DNA from: Schizophyllum amplum
Lineage: Eukaryota > Basidiomycota > Agaricomycetes > Agaricales > Schizophyllaceae
DNA length: 64,000 nucleotides
Direction: 5' to 3'
Assembly (NCBI GenBank): GCA_007026445.1
Contig: VDMD01000008.1
Location: forward strand, 744,001 to 808,000
Of this stretch, positions 44,977 through 56,600 are shown in pieces. Within the stretch, counting starts at the first letter, position 1. Each line of letters opens with the position of its first letter. Both the position numbers and the translations under genes were made by a program. The notes below the pieces were generated by a model. It made no database searches, was not told the DNA's origin, and saw only the letters and a list, made by a program, of their open reading frames with translations.

Positions 44977-46570
44977 CTAGTACCTGTAGACCTCCCCATA
45001 GCTGTCGTACTCCACGGGTTGCAGGTAGCCCAGAAGACCAGGCGGCAGGTCCATCAGCAACTCGACTTTGTCGCTGACGAAGTCGCGCAGGGTTGCCGGT
45101 GCCGTGTCTGTGTTCATAGCGTCTGACGAAGATGTCGTACCAGCGCTCAGTGGGGTCGCCGTGATAGCGTGGGACGTGGCTGCCGCAGAAGCTTTCCCCA
45201 TGGCTGACGCAGGCCGCGCCCTAGACGCCAGCATATCGCGTAGCAGCACCAAGTACTCGTCCGTGAGTAACGCCGTGTTCTGCCCAATTTCGATATGCAG
45301 CCTAATCAGGTTGGGCAGAAAACGGCACGACTCAGGGTCAGTAGTACGAGTGAGCATACGGAGTACCATTGGCGACGCGTGATGCTCGTTCTCCGGCAGG
45401 TAGCCGCCGAAGAGCCGAAGGTACTGCAGCGAGGGCAGACGCTCGAGGAGTATGAACAGCCTGGACAAGCTGACCGCGCGCAGGACGCGTACCTCCAGAT
45501 GCTGGAGGGACGGACAGCCGGATGAGCGGTCGAGGAGAATCTCGAAGGCCGTGATCTCGTTCCCCAGGTCCTCGCTCGCCACCGTGCGCCCGGACAGGCG
45601 GACACCTCTGAGGTTGGGCGCGACAATGAGTCGGCATATTTGTATGCCCGCGTCGTCGAGGTAGAGGTACTCCAGCGCGGGGAAGAGCACATGTTCATTC
45701 AGAGGCGGGAAACGACCGTAGAACTGGTTCGAGAGGCGCAGCGAGCGTAGCGTGCGGCTGGACGACATAATCACGGGCATGCAGGGATGCAACGGGAAGA
45801 CCGGTCGAATATGACGTCGTTGAAGGTGATGCTGAGCGCTGCAAGCGCCCAGGTCGGCGGTAGCACGAGGCGCGAGGGCGGCTTGCGGCAGTAATGGAGC
45901 TGCAGACTGTCCACGTGCAAGGCGTCCGTGAAGAAGTGCAGTGGCGGGGAGCAAGCAACCTCCGGATCGGGCGGGTCCATCGCAAGCCCGATATGTCGAA
46001 GGTGGGGGAAGGACAGACGATGGTTGGGAGTGAAGGCCGAGGGCGGGAGGAAGTACAAGCCGCAGGCCGACCACCTATGCGACTGCGCACATAACGCATC
46101 CCACACGCGCTCGCTCTCCTTCCAAACGGCCCGGGCGGCCATCTCAAGGGATGTCCCAGATGGTCCCCATCGTTCGCCATGTCAATGTATACGGCCAGTG
46201 GCGTCGCTCCCGTCCTCGCCAGCTCCTCCAAAATCTCCGTTTCGTACGCAGCCGGTGGATTGTGCTCGTCGTTGATGGTGATAGTGGACCATATTTGCGG
46301 TGTTTGGTGAGCAACCTCTCGCCAGTGTCTGCAGACTTGCGCGAGATATAGAGGCCGTCGTCCGGCGAGAGCGGAGGGCCAGTGATCCGGGAGGGCATGC
46401 AGGAAGAGCTCCGAGAGGATTTCGGAAGGTAGGCGAAAGATGGATGTTGCGTTCAACACGGGATTTAGCAGGAGGGGCGCGCGATCTGGAGCACCCGACG
46501 CGGGAAGCCCGCGATCAGAGTCGGTGTCCTCCTGTGCCAAGTTTGAGACAAGCATCGGAATTTGTGGCAT
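44977..46570 (-). CDS. F-box/LRR-like protein K (paralogue of E), frame broken twice
   Basis: From the ATG the frame gives MPQIPMLVSNLAQEDTDSDR, the F-box RLPSEILSELFLHALPDHW and YLAQVCRHWREVAHQTPQIW. Blocks of the body are WDALCAQSHRWSACGLYFLP, SFPHLRHIGLAMDPPDPEV, MPVIMSSSRTLRSLRLSNQF and DRSSGCPSLQHLEVRVLR; the end is LMDLPPGLLGYLQPVEYDSY. It matches gene E over its full length. Frame changes at about 46140 and 45785 are single-base events; with both corrected the protein is about 530 residues. The Ala/Ser/Thr-rich insert near the C-terminus (AMGKASAAATSHAITATPLS) is longer than in E. Confidence 0.82.
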
Positions 46571-47557
46571 TGGATCGAGGCGAAGGTGAATGAAAGGTTG
46601 CGCGCGCCTCTAGATTCGGAGTCTACTGCTCAGCGCGACGCTGCTCGGGCTGGCATCGAATTGGTTATGCTGCAAGGATGTGCGTCTGGTGTCCATTCGT
46701 AGGACGGTCAGCGGAATGCATTCTGGCCAGGCTTCACTAGCTGACATACCTGTTCGTTGAATCAATATAGTGTACCCCAGCCTGCGTACTTAGCGAGATC
46801 GGAACAAACCCAGGACGCGACTGGGACGCGACTCGGACGACGACGTCATCACGTCACAAGTCCGTTCCGTCGACTCTCTCATGAGTACTTGGTCTGCCCG
46901 GCCTTCAAGCTTCAAGCTTCAAGCTAGCTCAAGCTTCAAAGTGCAGGACATATCCCTCCCTCTGAGTCTCATCATCATCACAGTTCCCCCGTCTTCTGCA
47001 GAGCAGAGTCGTACAGCGTAACTCGTCTCAATAAACATCATCATCATCCTAGCACCTTCACAGATGTTCCCCGAGGGCATACCAGCTTACGGGTCGCAAT
47101 CAACGAGCTCGATTCAATATTGAGTAGCGCTCAAGGAGCCCCCTGTCATCATTACATGCATTGCATGCCAAATGGTTTCTCGCGGACGCCGTGCGATGCT
47201 CTGCTAATCAAGCGATCAACACACAATGCGCGCTGGCACCCGCGTCGCTTCCCTCCTCATCCCCTCGACCTTATTGTCCGGAGCTCGGATGACGGACTCA
47301 GCACGCGGTTTACCGCGCTGGACCACACACCATCATCAGGAAGCTCAGCCCCGATCTTCACCACTTCGTCCCTCATCACCTTTGCCGATGCCGTTCCCGG
47401 CCGCTCTTCCTTGAATTGGAAGCACGACGCAGTGACGCCCTTGAGGAGGATGCAGTCTGCAGGCGCGCAGGCGGCGAAGTGCGAGGACGAAGCGTTCAAC
47501 GCTACACTAGCGAAGAGGGAGGTCGCTGGACACTGACTTGGGGGCGGTTGGTAAGAT
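46571..47557. other. Intergenic, with a TTCAAGC short tandem repeat
   Basis: A 38-base stretch (46904-46941) repeats TTCAAGC/TCAAGCT five times. CATCATCATCA-type words occur nearby (46970 and 47038). The plus-strand frame 47226-47536 has no recognised motif. The F-box K promoter lies at the left end. Confidence 0.45.
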
Positions 47558-48851
47558 TTAGTCCTCGAACAGTGTCGCTGAAAACATTATACCTATAGAA
47601 TCGTCGGTCATGTCTTCTCCTCGAGGTATGTCGACAGAGTCTTCTCCCTGTGTCCTTCGCCACAGCTCAACGAGCTCATCCTCCCATCCGAGTTCGCGGC
47701 ACAGGTCGCGCACGATCGCGTCGCATTCACCGAGGAGGACGAGGTCGTCCTTGCGCGTGCCTATCATCCCCGCGCGCGTGTTGTTGATCAGCACGCGCGG
47801 GCAGAGCGGGGTTGGCAGGCGCGCCAGCGCGGCGAACGGCATCACGTTGAGTGACGTGCCGAGTACAATGAGCAAGTCGGCGAAAGGCACGATGGGGACA
47901 TGCATGAATGTCCTGAGCGGTAACTGCGCGAGGACGATCATCTCGTCAGTGATTAGGCGGTCTCGTAGTAGCGCAGCGACACGTACGCCCTCGCCGAAGA
48001 ATACGACGTCTGGTTTCGCTATCCCCCCGCACTTGAGGCAGCGCGGTATTTCGGAGCGCGCGATGCATGCCTTCATGGCGTCGTCGGGGTACGATGCGCG
48101 GCAGTCGATACAGTGGTGCGAAGCGACGCTGCCGTGCGCCTCAATGAGCCGGTTGGAGGGCACACCCGCGCGGCGCTCGAGCGTGTCAATATTCTGCGTG
48201 AAGCATGCGCGCAGCTTTCTCTTCCTAGCGAGTAGCGTGATGAAGGCGTGCGTGAGGGTGGGCTTGTATTTCTAGAGGTCGATTTCTTTGGCAAGGTCGT
48301 AAACTATAGGAAGAGTAAGATGACACTTAACTCGGAGAAGGGTGTACTCACATGGCTCAGGGTGCTCGCGGAAGTAGTCTATGCTGAACATGGCTTCCGG
48401 GAACGGAAGGTGGTAGCGTTGCGAAAGGGTGGCCTGCGAAGAGTGTTCGGTCACTGAGAGGTCGAATGCCGCGCGTCTACTCACGTATAAGCCTGAGGGA
48501 AGGTCAGCGAATTCACATCCAGTTCGTTAGGTGGGACAAACCTGTGTCTGGCGAGCGAAAGTCAGGGATGCCAGCCGCTGTGCTAACGCCTGTTTGCGCT
48601 GTGAGCATCGCGCACCACCGCCTCCTGTCGAAACGCTGTCATACCGGCGCCAATTTTTCGGAAGTTCGTCAGTCTTTGCTCAGGCAAATGCGTCCAACAC
48701 ACACCATGAGAACGACCTTTCCACAATCGTTGCTGCTGATATACTCAGCGAGGCCTTTGATGTCCTCTGCAGGGAGAATCCTATGATCCTCTGGACCGGC
48801 GCCTACACCGAATAGCAGGTAGAGGATCTTCCTGATTCCTCGGAACCACAT
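47558..48851 (-). CDS. Sir2-family NAD-dependent deacetylase (Hst2/SIRT2-like), with an in-frame stop
   Basis: Sirtuins remove acetyl and related groups from lysine using NAD. Spliced blocks are ILPAEDIKGLAEYISSNDC, GVSTAAGIPDFRSPDTGLY, FSIDYFREHPEPFYDLAKEI, HAFITLL, ACFTQNIDTLERRAGVPSNR (QNID plus the following HG of IEAHGS contain the catalytic His), the zinc Cys pairs HHCIDC and RCLKCGG, KPDVVFFGE, and LLIVLGTSLNVMPFA. These fit class I cytosolic Hst2-type enzymes. A TAG at 48272-48274 lies between KEIDL and KYKPTLTHAF in the same frame; GAG to TAG is the simplest reading. The exon carrying VGAG near 48650 also lacks a normal AG acceptor by one base. So either two errors are present or the gene is dead. 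Start at MWFRGIRK is tentative. Confidence 0.85.
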
Positions 48852-49363
48852 TGCGTAGTGCGTCGTGCGTTATGTATATCCGGTGTCTCTTGCCCTCGAG
48901 TGCAATCACTGAGAGGGCGCTAGGCGGTCAAGCAATGAGGAGTTTGGAAGACCGGACTGAGACTTGACAGCCTTCATATACTAACAGCCTCGTTGATCTC
49001 ACTTACAGTGGCCATCTACAGCTGCTGTTAAGGCGCGCTTCTTGAGGACAAGGTGCTGCGGGATGACAAGAGTAGAAGGGCGCATAAGCGCCCGGCGCCT
49101 TTTCCGCTTTTGGGTTGGCGCAACGCATCGACCGCGCGCCTTCCTTCTCCTTGACCTCGACCTTGACGTTGACCAGCCTGCCTTCACTCATCGAATTCGA
49201 TAACGGGCTCCTCATTGTAGAGGCAGTCTAACTGTCTACTGCCAGGATTCTTGACATTGCATTGCGGCTGGTTGCAGCAAAACGAAGCTATAAACTTTGC
49301 GGTGCGTGGGCAAGCCGTCGTTCTTCCCCTCATTCTGTCTGACTGATGTATAGGTAATATCAG
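48852..49363. other. Divergent intergenic region between the sirtuin and F-box L
   Basis: About 510 bases; both promoters should be here. No recognisable motif or repeat. Confidence 0.35.
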
Positions 49364-50952
49364 ATGGAGTCCGTGGAAGAGGCTATCCACGACGCGCGCA
49401 TTGTCGCGAATATACCTCTTCATCGCTCGCTTTCGTGCCGAATGAGCAGGACGCGGCGATCATCACACGGAAGGCGCAAGCACTGCGCAAGCTTGGGAAA
49501 GAGATTGACGCCGAACTCATGAGGGTATTCGCTAAGAAGCAGTCACTCGATGCCCAGGTCTCCATACACGACGCGCTCACCGCGCCATGTCGCCGCCTCC
49601 CGCCAGAGCTCCTCTCCGAAATCTTCTTGCTCGCACTTCCGGAGCGCTGGAAGGACGAGTACGCGGGAAAGAGGAGCTTAGGATATGCCCGTGTATGCCG
49701 CTCATGGCGGGATGTCGCGTCCAAGACGCCGCGGCTGTGGTCGAGACTTCGCTTTGACGCCAACATCAATTGCCTGGCGAGGCACACAACCGCCGTGCAG
49801 GCAGAACTCAGCAAGACCGGCCAAGTCCCACTGGATTTGTCTATAGCTATGGGCATATCAGGTCACGTCTACTATCCCGACCCTCCACCCACCATGGACG
49901 ACGTCTGGAGCGACGAGGCGTGGGCGCTACTCCATGGACAGTCACATCGATGGGAGAAAGTGTGGCTCGAGGGGATTCCCCTGAGGGCTTACGATGACCT
50001 GGTCGGGCATGTGTTTCCCGCTCTGAGGAAACTTACCATCTGCATAGAGGAGGTCGATGAGGAGGAGGCGGACGAGGAGGCGGACGTCACGGCGCTCCTC
50101 AACGCATTCCAAAGCGCCCCGAAACTCACCAGCTTCTACCTCATCTTCAAACGGCCCATACGTACGCTCAGGCTGCCACGGAACTGGTCCCTCACGACGC
50201 TCAACATCTACTGTGGTGAGTGTGACGAGGTCATGCTCATGCCGTGCCTAGGCGCCATATTGTCATGTAGCGAGACCCTGCGTGAGCTGTACCTCGCAGC
50301 AGACGCACAGTTCGCAGACTTTCTCGTCGGTCTAGAGTCTGCGACGTTCCCCTGTCTCGAGGTGCTCGACCTTCGACACAACGCCATGCCCTTCTGCGAA
50401 TTCGTCACCGCCCTCCCTCGCCTCAGAAGTCTACGCCTCTCCTCCGTTGGCGAACGCGACCCCTTCGATACGCTGCACGACATTATCGACAAATTAGCAG
50501 GGGGCAAGTCGCTTCGCACTCTCTCGTTGCGAGAACTTGAGGCACCCGAGGCAGAGGACATTCTCGGATGTCTCCGCCGCCTCCCGCAGCTGACGGAGCT
50601 CGACCTGCGGAACTACGAAGACTTCGTAGAGGAGGTCACCCCGCTCATCACACTCGACTTGATCGCAGCGCTGACGCGCGATGCTACAAATCCCGCGTCC
50701 CTGGGCCTCCTGCCGAATCTTACACGGCTGGAGATGTCGTTCAACGGCCTGGAGGACACCATGCCCAATGATATCCTCCAGCCCTCCTTGTCGGAGCTGC
50801 TCAAGTCGCGGAGGCATGCTCAGGTGGTGGACGGAATGAACCTCGCCGTCTTGGATTACTTCTCTACCGACGAAGGTCATGACGGTGTGCACTGGCCGCC
50901 TCGTGAAGTCGGCAATACTCAGGACGACGACCCCTCGGACATGGACATGTGA
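49364..50952 (+). CDS. F-box/LRR-like protein L
   Basis: The leader is the clearest of the family: MESVEEAIHDARIVANIPLH then, after a one-base break near 49431, VPNEQDAAIITRKAQALRKL and GKEIDAELMRVFAKKQSLDA. The F-box follows: LTAPCRRLPPELLSEIFLLA and YARVCRSWRDVASKTPRLW. The C-terminal region carries LRR-like strands (LEVLDLRHNAMPF, RLRSLRLSSVGERD, LPQLTELDLRNYEDF) and an acidic loop (EEVDEEEADEEADV). From 49435 to the stop the frame is open for 505 codons. Likely SCF adaptor. Fragment D's leader is most like this one, so D may derive from an L-type gene. Confidence 0.9.
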
Positions 50953-51269
50953 ACTTCAATGGCGATACGTGGAACTTGGGACTTGGTCGCGTATTCCAGG
51001 ACTGCTTGGTCATACCTCTTGACGAGCTTGTGACAGTCTGGGGGAACAAAGTAATTCTACCATATGCCATTGTTTGCTCTAATGAATCTGGGATTGCTGC
51101 GATTATCTGACGCCTAATGCACAAGTCCATTTTTCGATGTTACTCCCAAGACAGAGTACTCGACTTAGCGCTCAGCTACCGCGGGCAAATGTGCAACCAT
51201 CTGCATGATGAAGAGCGAACTGCATTCCTACGTCCCACTTGACATAGTCGACGTGAATGCATTTTAAGA
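50953..51269. other. Intergenic between convergent F-box genes L and M
   Basis: About 320 bases of shared 3' flank. No feature recognised. Confidence 0.35.
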
Positions 51270-52931
51270 CTAGTCAAATCCTATGGCTAATGCCGCTGCG
51301 CTGGTGTGCAGAGTGGGTGGATACGCCAGCGCCTGTTGGTGGGGCCCATCGACAGAGAACTTCTCCAGGTAGGCGAGCGACAGCGTCACGACGGGCAGAG
51401 TTGACTCAGCAGGGGGGACGAAGGTGATGTTCGATGGTGATGGCACCATCGCTTTACTCGACTCCGGGAGCCTCGACTGGACCAGCTTGCGCATATGGAA
51501 TTGGCTCGGGTGCGCTGGGTTTGGTTCGAGGAAGGGCCCGGATTTCAGCTCGAGATGAATGAGACGAGGAAGGAGGCCGATAGTATCCGGCTTCGCATCA
51601 TTGCGCGTGAGCGCCTGTACAAGGGTCGTGGATACCAACGGTGGGTGTCGAGAGGTGGACGTGCGGTGCCAGTTGTTCTCGATGCAGAGGTCGGTGAGAT
51701 GTGGCAGGTAGCGCAGGCAGTCGATGACGGTGCACGGTGCCACGTCCAAGCTCGACAGTGTGATGCTGTAGAGTGTCCGCCATGCCGATGAGCGCTGCAC
51801 CATCGCGGTGAATGCCTGCATATCGCAGGGACCGTTACGCCCGACACCCCATCTGAGCTTTGCAATTCGGAGGGTGGGCGTCGATATCAATCGACAGACC
51901 GAGATCGCACCGTCCTTGAGGTCGAGCTCTTCTAAGGCGGGCAAGGGCGTTACCGGCGGCTCTGCAAGGGTCCCGAAATAGCGCGTTGTGAGACGGCATA
52001 CGCGCAACGTGTCGCACCGTGCCAGGATGGCGGGGAGGCATGGTGTAAGCTCGGGACAGCGCTCGCTGTCAGCTGATATATCAATGTTGGTGAGCACCGC
52101 CCATGCCGAGGGAAGTACGAGGGTAATCGGTGTTTCTGCGTAGGCGGCGTGTACTTCTCGTAGATTGGAGGCACCAGAGAAGACGGCCAGGGGGAGCTGG
52201 CAAGCCTCGCCGTATAACGGGCTGTGAAAGTCCAGTTTGAGAGTGCGGAGGAGCGGCATTGGGCGCTCTGCCAGGTCGTCATACACCATGTACGGTATTC
52301 TGCATAACCACACAGACGACCATCTGTTTGATTGCGCACACAAAATGTCCCACAGGTCCTCGTTCCAGTTCTGTTCCAAGGCCATGGAGGCGCTGGGCAT
52401 CGGGTCTTCTCCACCAAAGTTCATCAAGACATGGAGGGGAGCTTGTGCAGTCCTCATGAGCTCCTCCTGTATGAGCGGCGTGAACGTGGGCGAAGCGTTT
52501 TCTGTGGCATCGATGAAGATGTTCGCCCACAGTTGCGGGGTGTTCAGGGCGATAGACCTCCATGTATGGCAGACGCCCAACGCAGGCAGACGATGAGAGG
52601 TCGTGAGAGTTCCGGCACACGCGTCCTCGAAGTCGCCCGTCTCCGCTGAAAGTAGAATTATCCGCGATAGAATCTCAACCGGAAGGCGGCGTATCGGAGC
52701 CAGAATTGCTCGATGAAGTTCGCGATCTCGCTGCATAGCGTCGCGTCGCGCTTGTAGGGAGATAATTTCGGCATTGAAGACGTCGATCCAGTGATCCAAG
52801 TCTTGTGCCGCGACCGAGATAATGTTGGCTTCATGGCAAGAAGGGTAGAACGATGAGCGAAGAAGGTCAAGGTTGACAACAGGGCCCGTACGGGTGCTAC
52901 TAGTTCCCTGATCAGGCAACGTAGCGGCCAT
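51270..52931 (-). CDS. F-box/LRR-like protein M (intact, single exon)
   Basis: This is an uninterrupted 553-residue frame from an ATG. The leader is LRSSFYPSCHEANIISVAAQ and LDHWIDVFNAEIISLQARRD, followed by AILAPIRRLPVEILSRIILL and ALGVCHTWRSIALNTPQLW. The body has LRR-like segments (PALEELDLKDGAISVCRLI, YLPHLTDLCIENNW, GLLPRLIHLELKSGP). It is the longest member here and, with B and C, among the most diverged. The convergent neighbour L and this gene are not close copies of each other. Inferred role: Skp1-binding substrate receptor. Confidence 0.9.
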   Translation of the reverse strand: MAATLPDQGTSSTRTGPVVNLDLLRSSFYPSCHEANIISVAAQDLDHWIDVFNAEIISLQARRDAMQRDRELHRAILAPIRRLPVEILSRIILLSAETGDFEDACAGTLTTSHRLPALGVCHTWRSIALNTPQLWANIFIDATENASPTFTPLIQEELMRTAQAPLHVLMNFGGEDPMPSASMALEQNWNEDLWDILCAQSNRWSSVWLCRIPYMVYDDLAERPMPLLRTLKLDFHSPLYGEACQLPLAVFSGASNLREVHAAYAETPITLVLPSAWAVLTNIDISADSERCPELTPCLPAILARCDTLRVCRLTTRYFGTLAEPPVTPLPALEELDLKDGAISVCRLISTPTLRIAKLRWGVGRNGPCDMQAFTAMVQRSSAWRTLYSITLSSLDVAPCTVIDCLRYLPHLTDLCIENNWHRTSTSRHPPLVSTTLVQALTRNDAKPDTIGLLPRLIHLELKSGPFLEPNPAHPSQFHMRKLVQSRLPESSKAMVPSPSNITFVPPAESTLPVVTLSLAYLEKFSVDGPHQQALAYPPTLHTSAAALAIGFD

Positions 52932-53102
52932 GAACTGACAGTGGAAGGAGTACTGTCAATATACGGGCACGAGATCACTGCAGTGACAGCACTACGTACC
53001 ATCGGTCTTTTGGCGGCGACCTTGAAAGGCAACCAAATGTGGCGTCAAGGTCCTGTTGACCGAAATGACCATGTAATACTTAAAAATAATAGCACGGTTT
53101 TC

Positions 53103-53200
53103 GGAAACCCTGCAAGGTCGTCTCAAGGTCTTTCTAACCTGGCAAGGTTTACACCCAAATTCGACCAAGGTCTTTTGGACCTTGCAAGGTTTTGCAGTCC
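53103..53200. repeat. CAAGGTC-rich repeat with short inverted arms
   Basis: The word AAACCCTGCAAGGTC (53105) has a near-complement in GACCTTGCAAGGTTTT (53178). CAAGGT occurs six or more times between about 53020 and 53200. A related word, AACCTTGCAA, recurs at about 55643 and 55683, suggesting remnants of one dispersed repeat. Confidence 0.5.
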
Positions 53201-56200
53201 ACTGGGTCGCTGGCAGGTAACATTGATCTTTCAACCATGGCAAGGAAGGGAGGAACTCAGTTGGAACTCAGGATCATTGAGACTTTTCAATATAGGCAAA
53301 GCAGGTGGCATTCTCATCTACACTATCACTACATACAGCGTAGTAAGCTGACGGTGTCGTGAAACCCGTCCCGATACTGTACTGCCCATGCCGGACACGG
53401 GCCCCCATACACTACGAGACATCACTCGGACGCATCGCGCGTCCACCAATGCGTCTTCCTGTTGCGACCTCGAGCAGGCTGCGGCACGTTGAATGAGCAA
53501 GTAGTGCACACGCCATCGAGACGCAGCACAATGTCTTGAGCGCGAGGGCGGCGTCTTGAGCGTGAGGGTGGTGGCTTGGTATGAGCGGCGAATGCGACGG
53601 TACAGCACGACATGGACAGTGATACACGGGAAGGAAGAAATAATCGTCAGGCAGCCATGCGGTCACAGAAGAATACGTACACAATGGTTGAGAGAGGGCA
53701 CGTCAACGGAGGTCAGGACATCTGATGCGCGTTAGCGTAGTAACCAACGTGAGAGGTATGCAAACGTACCTCCGAGCGCTGTGATAGCGTCGCCACGGAA
53801 GCCTCTTTTGGCTTGCTTGCGCTCCCGACGTCTCGCTTGGGCGACCGGGCGGGGCTACTGGTGGTGGAGATCGACGGCGCCCGCGAGCAGACACAACGCC
53901 CACCTCCAGCAGATACAGAGCGCCCGAGCAGACACGGCGCCGACTTCGCGCGTCCTCAGCAACTCCACTTCGCCTCGACGCCCGCGGGCAGACACGGCGA
54001 GTCCGCGAACAGACACGATGCCCGAGCTACTGATGGAGATTTCCATGCCGTAGTAGCAGTGAAGGGGAGGATCAACGAAGAGAGGAAGCGCCCCACAAAA
54101 CGGCGTGAACGCGAGCGACGCAGGATGCGACAGAAGGGAAGAGACAAGGTCAACGGAAAAGAAGAATTTCGAAAAGTCCGTATTGGCCCGATCATTTCTT
54201 GTATCACGTGTCAGCTAATGACGCATCCCGGAGTACGGTCCGATTGGGACTTGGGCATTTCGACGTCCGACTCCGTCGCCTTTGGTCGCGACTCGCCTCC
54301 ATCGATCATCGTCAATTACCGTCTCGCGAGTCGCAGTGCGGGCCTTTGTCCCCGCCCACCAATAGAGTACCTGCATCCTTGGCGAAGATGAAGACCCGCA
54401 GCTGAGAATGCGCTCGCCACATTTCATGAATGTCAGAGGCTGGTAACGAATCCGCCTCTCCGTCAGCTCAACGCCAACGGTTGGCGCGCCCTCCCCGTGT
54501 ACAACTCCTACGCTCCATGTACTGCTCTATATCTGCTTGTGCACAGCCTTGAGTCTCTGCTGCAGCTCTCTACAAAGATGGCTACACTAGCAAAACCAGT
54601 GAAATTGATTCAGGCGTGCTCCGTTGCTCTATGGTAAGACCGTGGCCGATAGGGTCCCCGTGTATATTCATGCGTCGTATAGGTGTGTCTCAGTTTTACA
54701 CACCTCATTCCTGCTCGTGCAAGTTGACTATCTTTCCTGGTGTTAATCAGCATCGTTCAGAGCAATGGCGACCGATAACCCAGCAGTCAACATCGAGCCG
54801 TGCGCATTCCGAGTCAAGGCGCCGCTTGACGTCCAGCGTCTTGGCTTCACGTCGTCACGCGTCAAGGCGCACACGGCCGTCATCTGGCCGGCATGCCTAA
54901 TTGTGAGCAATGTTCTCTGCATCTCTCACATACTACTGACGTTGTCGTATTACCTCTGCGGATAGCGGCACGAATGCAACTTTGGGCGGCGTCACAGGCG
55001 CCAGTCTTGCCCCGTGATGGAGGACAGAGGTCGTACATATGCGGTGAGTAGCGCCATCCTTTGTGATCTTCCTATGTAGGTGATTTAGTCGCCGTGTTTG
55101 CGACGCGGGAAGGCTCAAGGACGAGCCCCCGCGGTGCCCATCACTTGTTCTCTACGGCTCACGTCCTTGTCAGAATACATACCGCAATGTTTTGGCGGCG
55201 GCGGCACATCAAAGCATTGGATGCGGGAGACGCTCGCGCGGCCAGAGACCACACGACGACTTGCGTACTCATCATTGAGTCTTTCATGGCCTTCCCGCCT
55301 CCGTCAACCACAGAGTTCGAAGGCCGAGCCGACCGATGAGCGCTGAGCCAACGCCCTCCTCGAAGTCAGTATCGACGGTCCAATTTGAGACGGCGGCGCG
55401 GCGCGCGATAATGGGTTGACCATTGGAGATTGTATGCATGATGTGCATGATGCTGCACTACCTTTCGTGAAGTAGACTGTAATAGTACAGTAGTATACTT
55501 CTAGTAGCCTCAACGTATTCAATCGGACTTCCAGCGAGTCATCTACGGTGATCTAAGGCAGACCTCGCGGCGACGCACCAATCATGCTAAGTTTCAACGG
55601 ATAATTCCGGCTGCCTGTCATGCACGTGCAAATAATTTGGCCAACCTTGCAATGTTCGGAAAACCTTGAAAGCTCGCGACAACCTTGCAAGCTCCCGAGA
55701 ATCATTTGCTGGACCTTTCCAGCTCTGCCAATTCATCATCATGCCCACGGAAGGTCTATTTCGCCAATGAAACCGTGTAATTATTGCGCCGAAATACCGA
55801 TGACGACTCTATCATCCTGTTCGTCTCGATGTGGACCGTCCGTACCAGAATTGGCTTGTAAACAGTACTCTGGAGTCAGAGAAGTAGAGAGCTTGTCTGT
55901 CGTATATGTGGTCGACTCGAGATTCGGCGATTCGTGGTCAACGTCGTGTGACGATCGCGGTCGATTCACTGCAATCTGGCCCGTGACGCAGCAGTGACAT
56001 GTCGGCCGGTCACGAGACCGTGTGCTGTGACATGACCCAGGGGCGTGCGAAGTTGCAGTGCCTCTTGTTCTTCGACTTTCACGATAATCCACGCGTATCA
56101 ATCGTCCTCGCGCCATCAGCAACCTCGTACTCTCCTTATTCGATTTCTTGACTGGACAAAATTATTTGGGGACTCCGTACGTTCGTGCCCAAGCTCGTCT

Positions 56201-56600
56201 AGACTGTCCGGGATTGGACGTACACAGAATAGTGTCTGATCTTCAAACGCTGCACTGACTGAGCCAGCTGTAATGCATCAATGTACGGTGCACCATTGCC
56301 CAGTTGAGCAGCGACTGAAAGCTTTAGTTTTTCAGGAGTATCCCTACCAGTTGTACCATGCCGCGGCACAACTCAAACTCCTCACAGTTTCGTATCGGGA
56401 CTGAGGCCGACTCGCTTCCAGCATCCCTCCGCACCGACGATCCGCCGCCTTAGCCCTATCACCCTGTCAATAACCATCTGGAAGACGGGTCCGCTGCATT
56501 CAGAATTCCGTTTCGTAAACCGCCGCCCGTACGGTGCTGTCGTGATCAGGCCAGCTGAGTGCAGTATGCGGCGCGTCGACCCGTGGGCGCTGCTGTCCCA
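53201..56600. other. Gene-poor region, no recognised gene
   Basis: Roughly 3.4 kb with only short, overlapping frames on both strands. I found no reverse transcriptase, transposase, integrase or LTR motif. It could be strongly decayed mobile DNA. Confidence 0.45.
53883..54022. repeat. Degenerate repeats around AGCAGACACGGCG
   Basis: Four copies of a 13-17-base word (CGAGCAGACACAACGCC, CGAGCAGACACGGCGC, CGGGCAGACACGGCGA, CGAACAGACACGATGCC) start near 53884, 53925, 53984 and 54005. Spacing is irregular, so this is not a clean tandem array. Confidence 0.6.

Noticed and set aside
53201..56600. Possible LTR retrotransposon remnant
   Set aside because: No reverse transcriptase, RNase H, integrase or direct long terminal repeat could be recognised.
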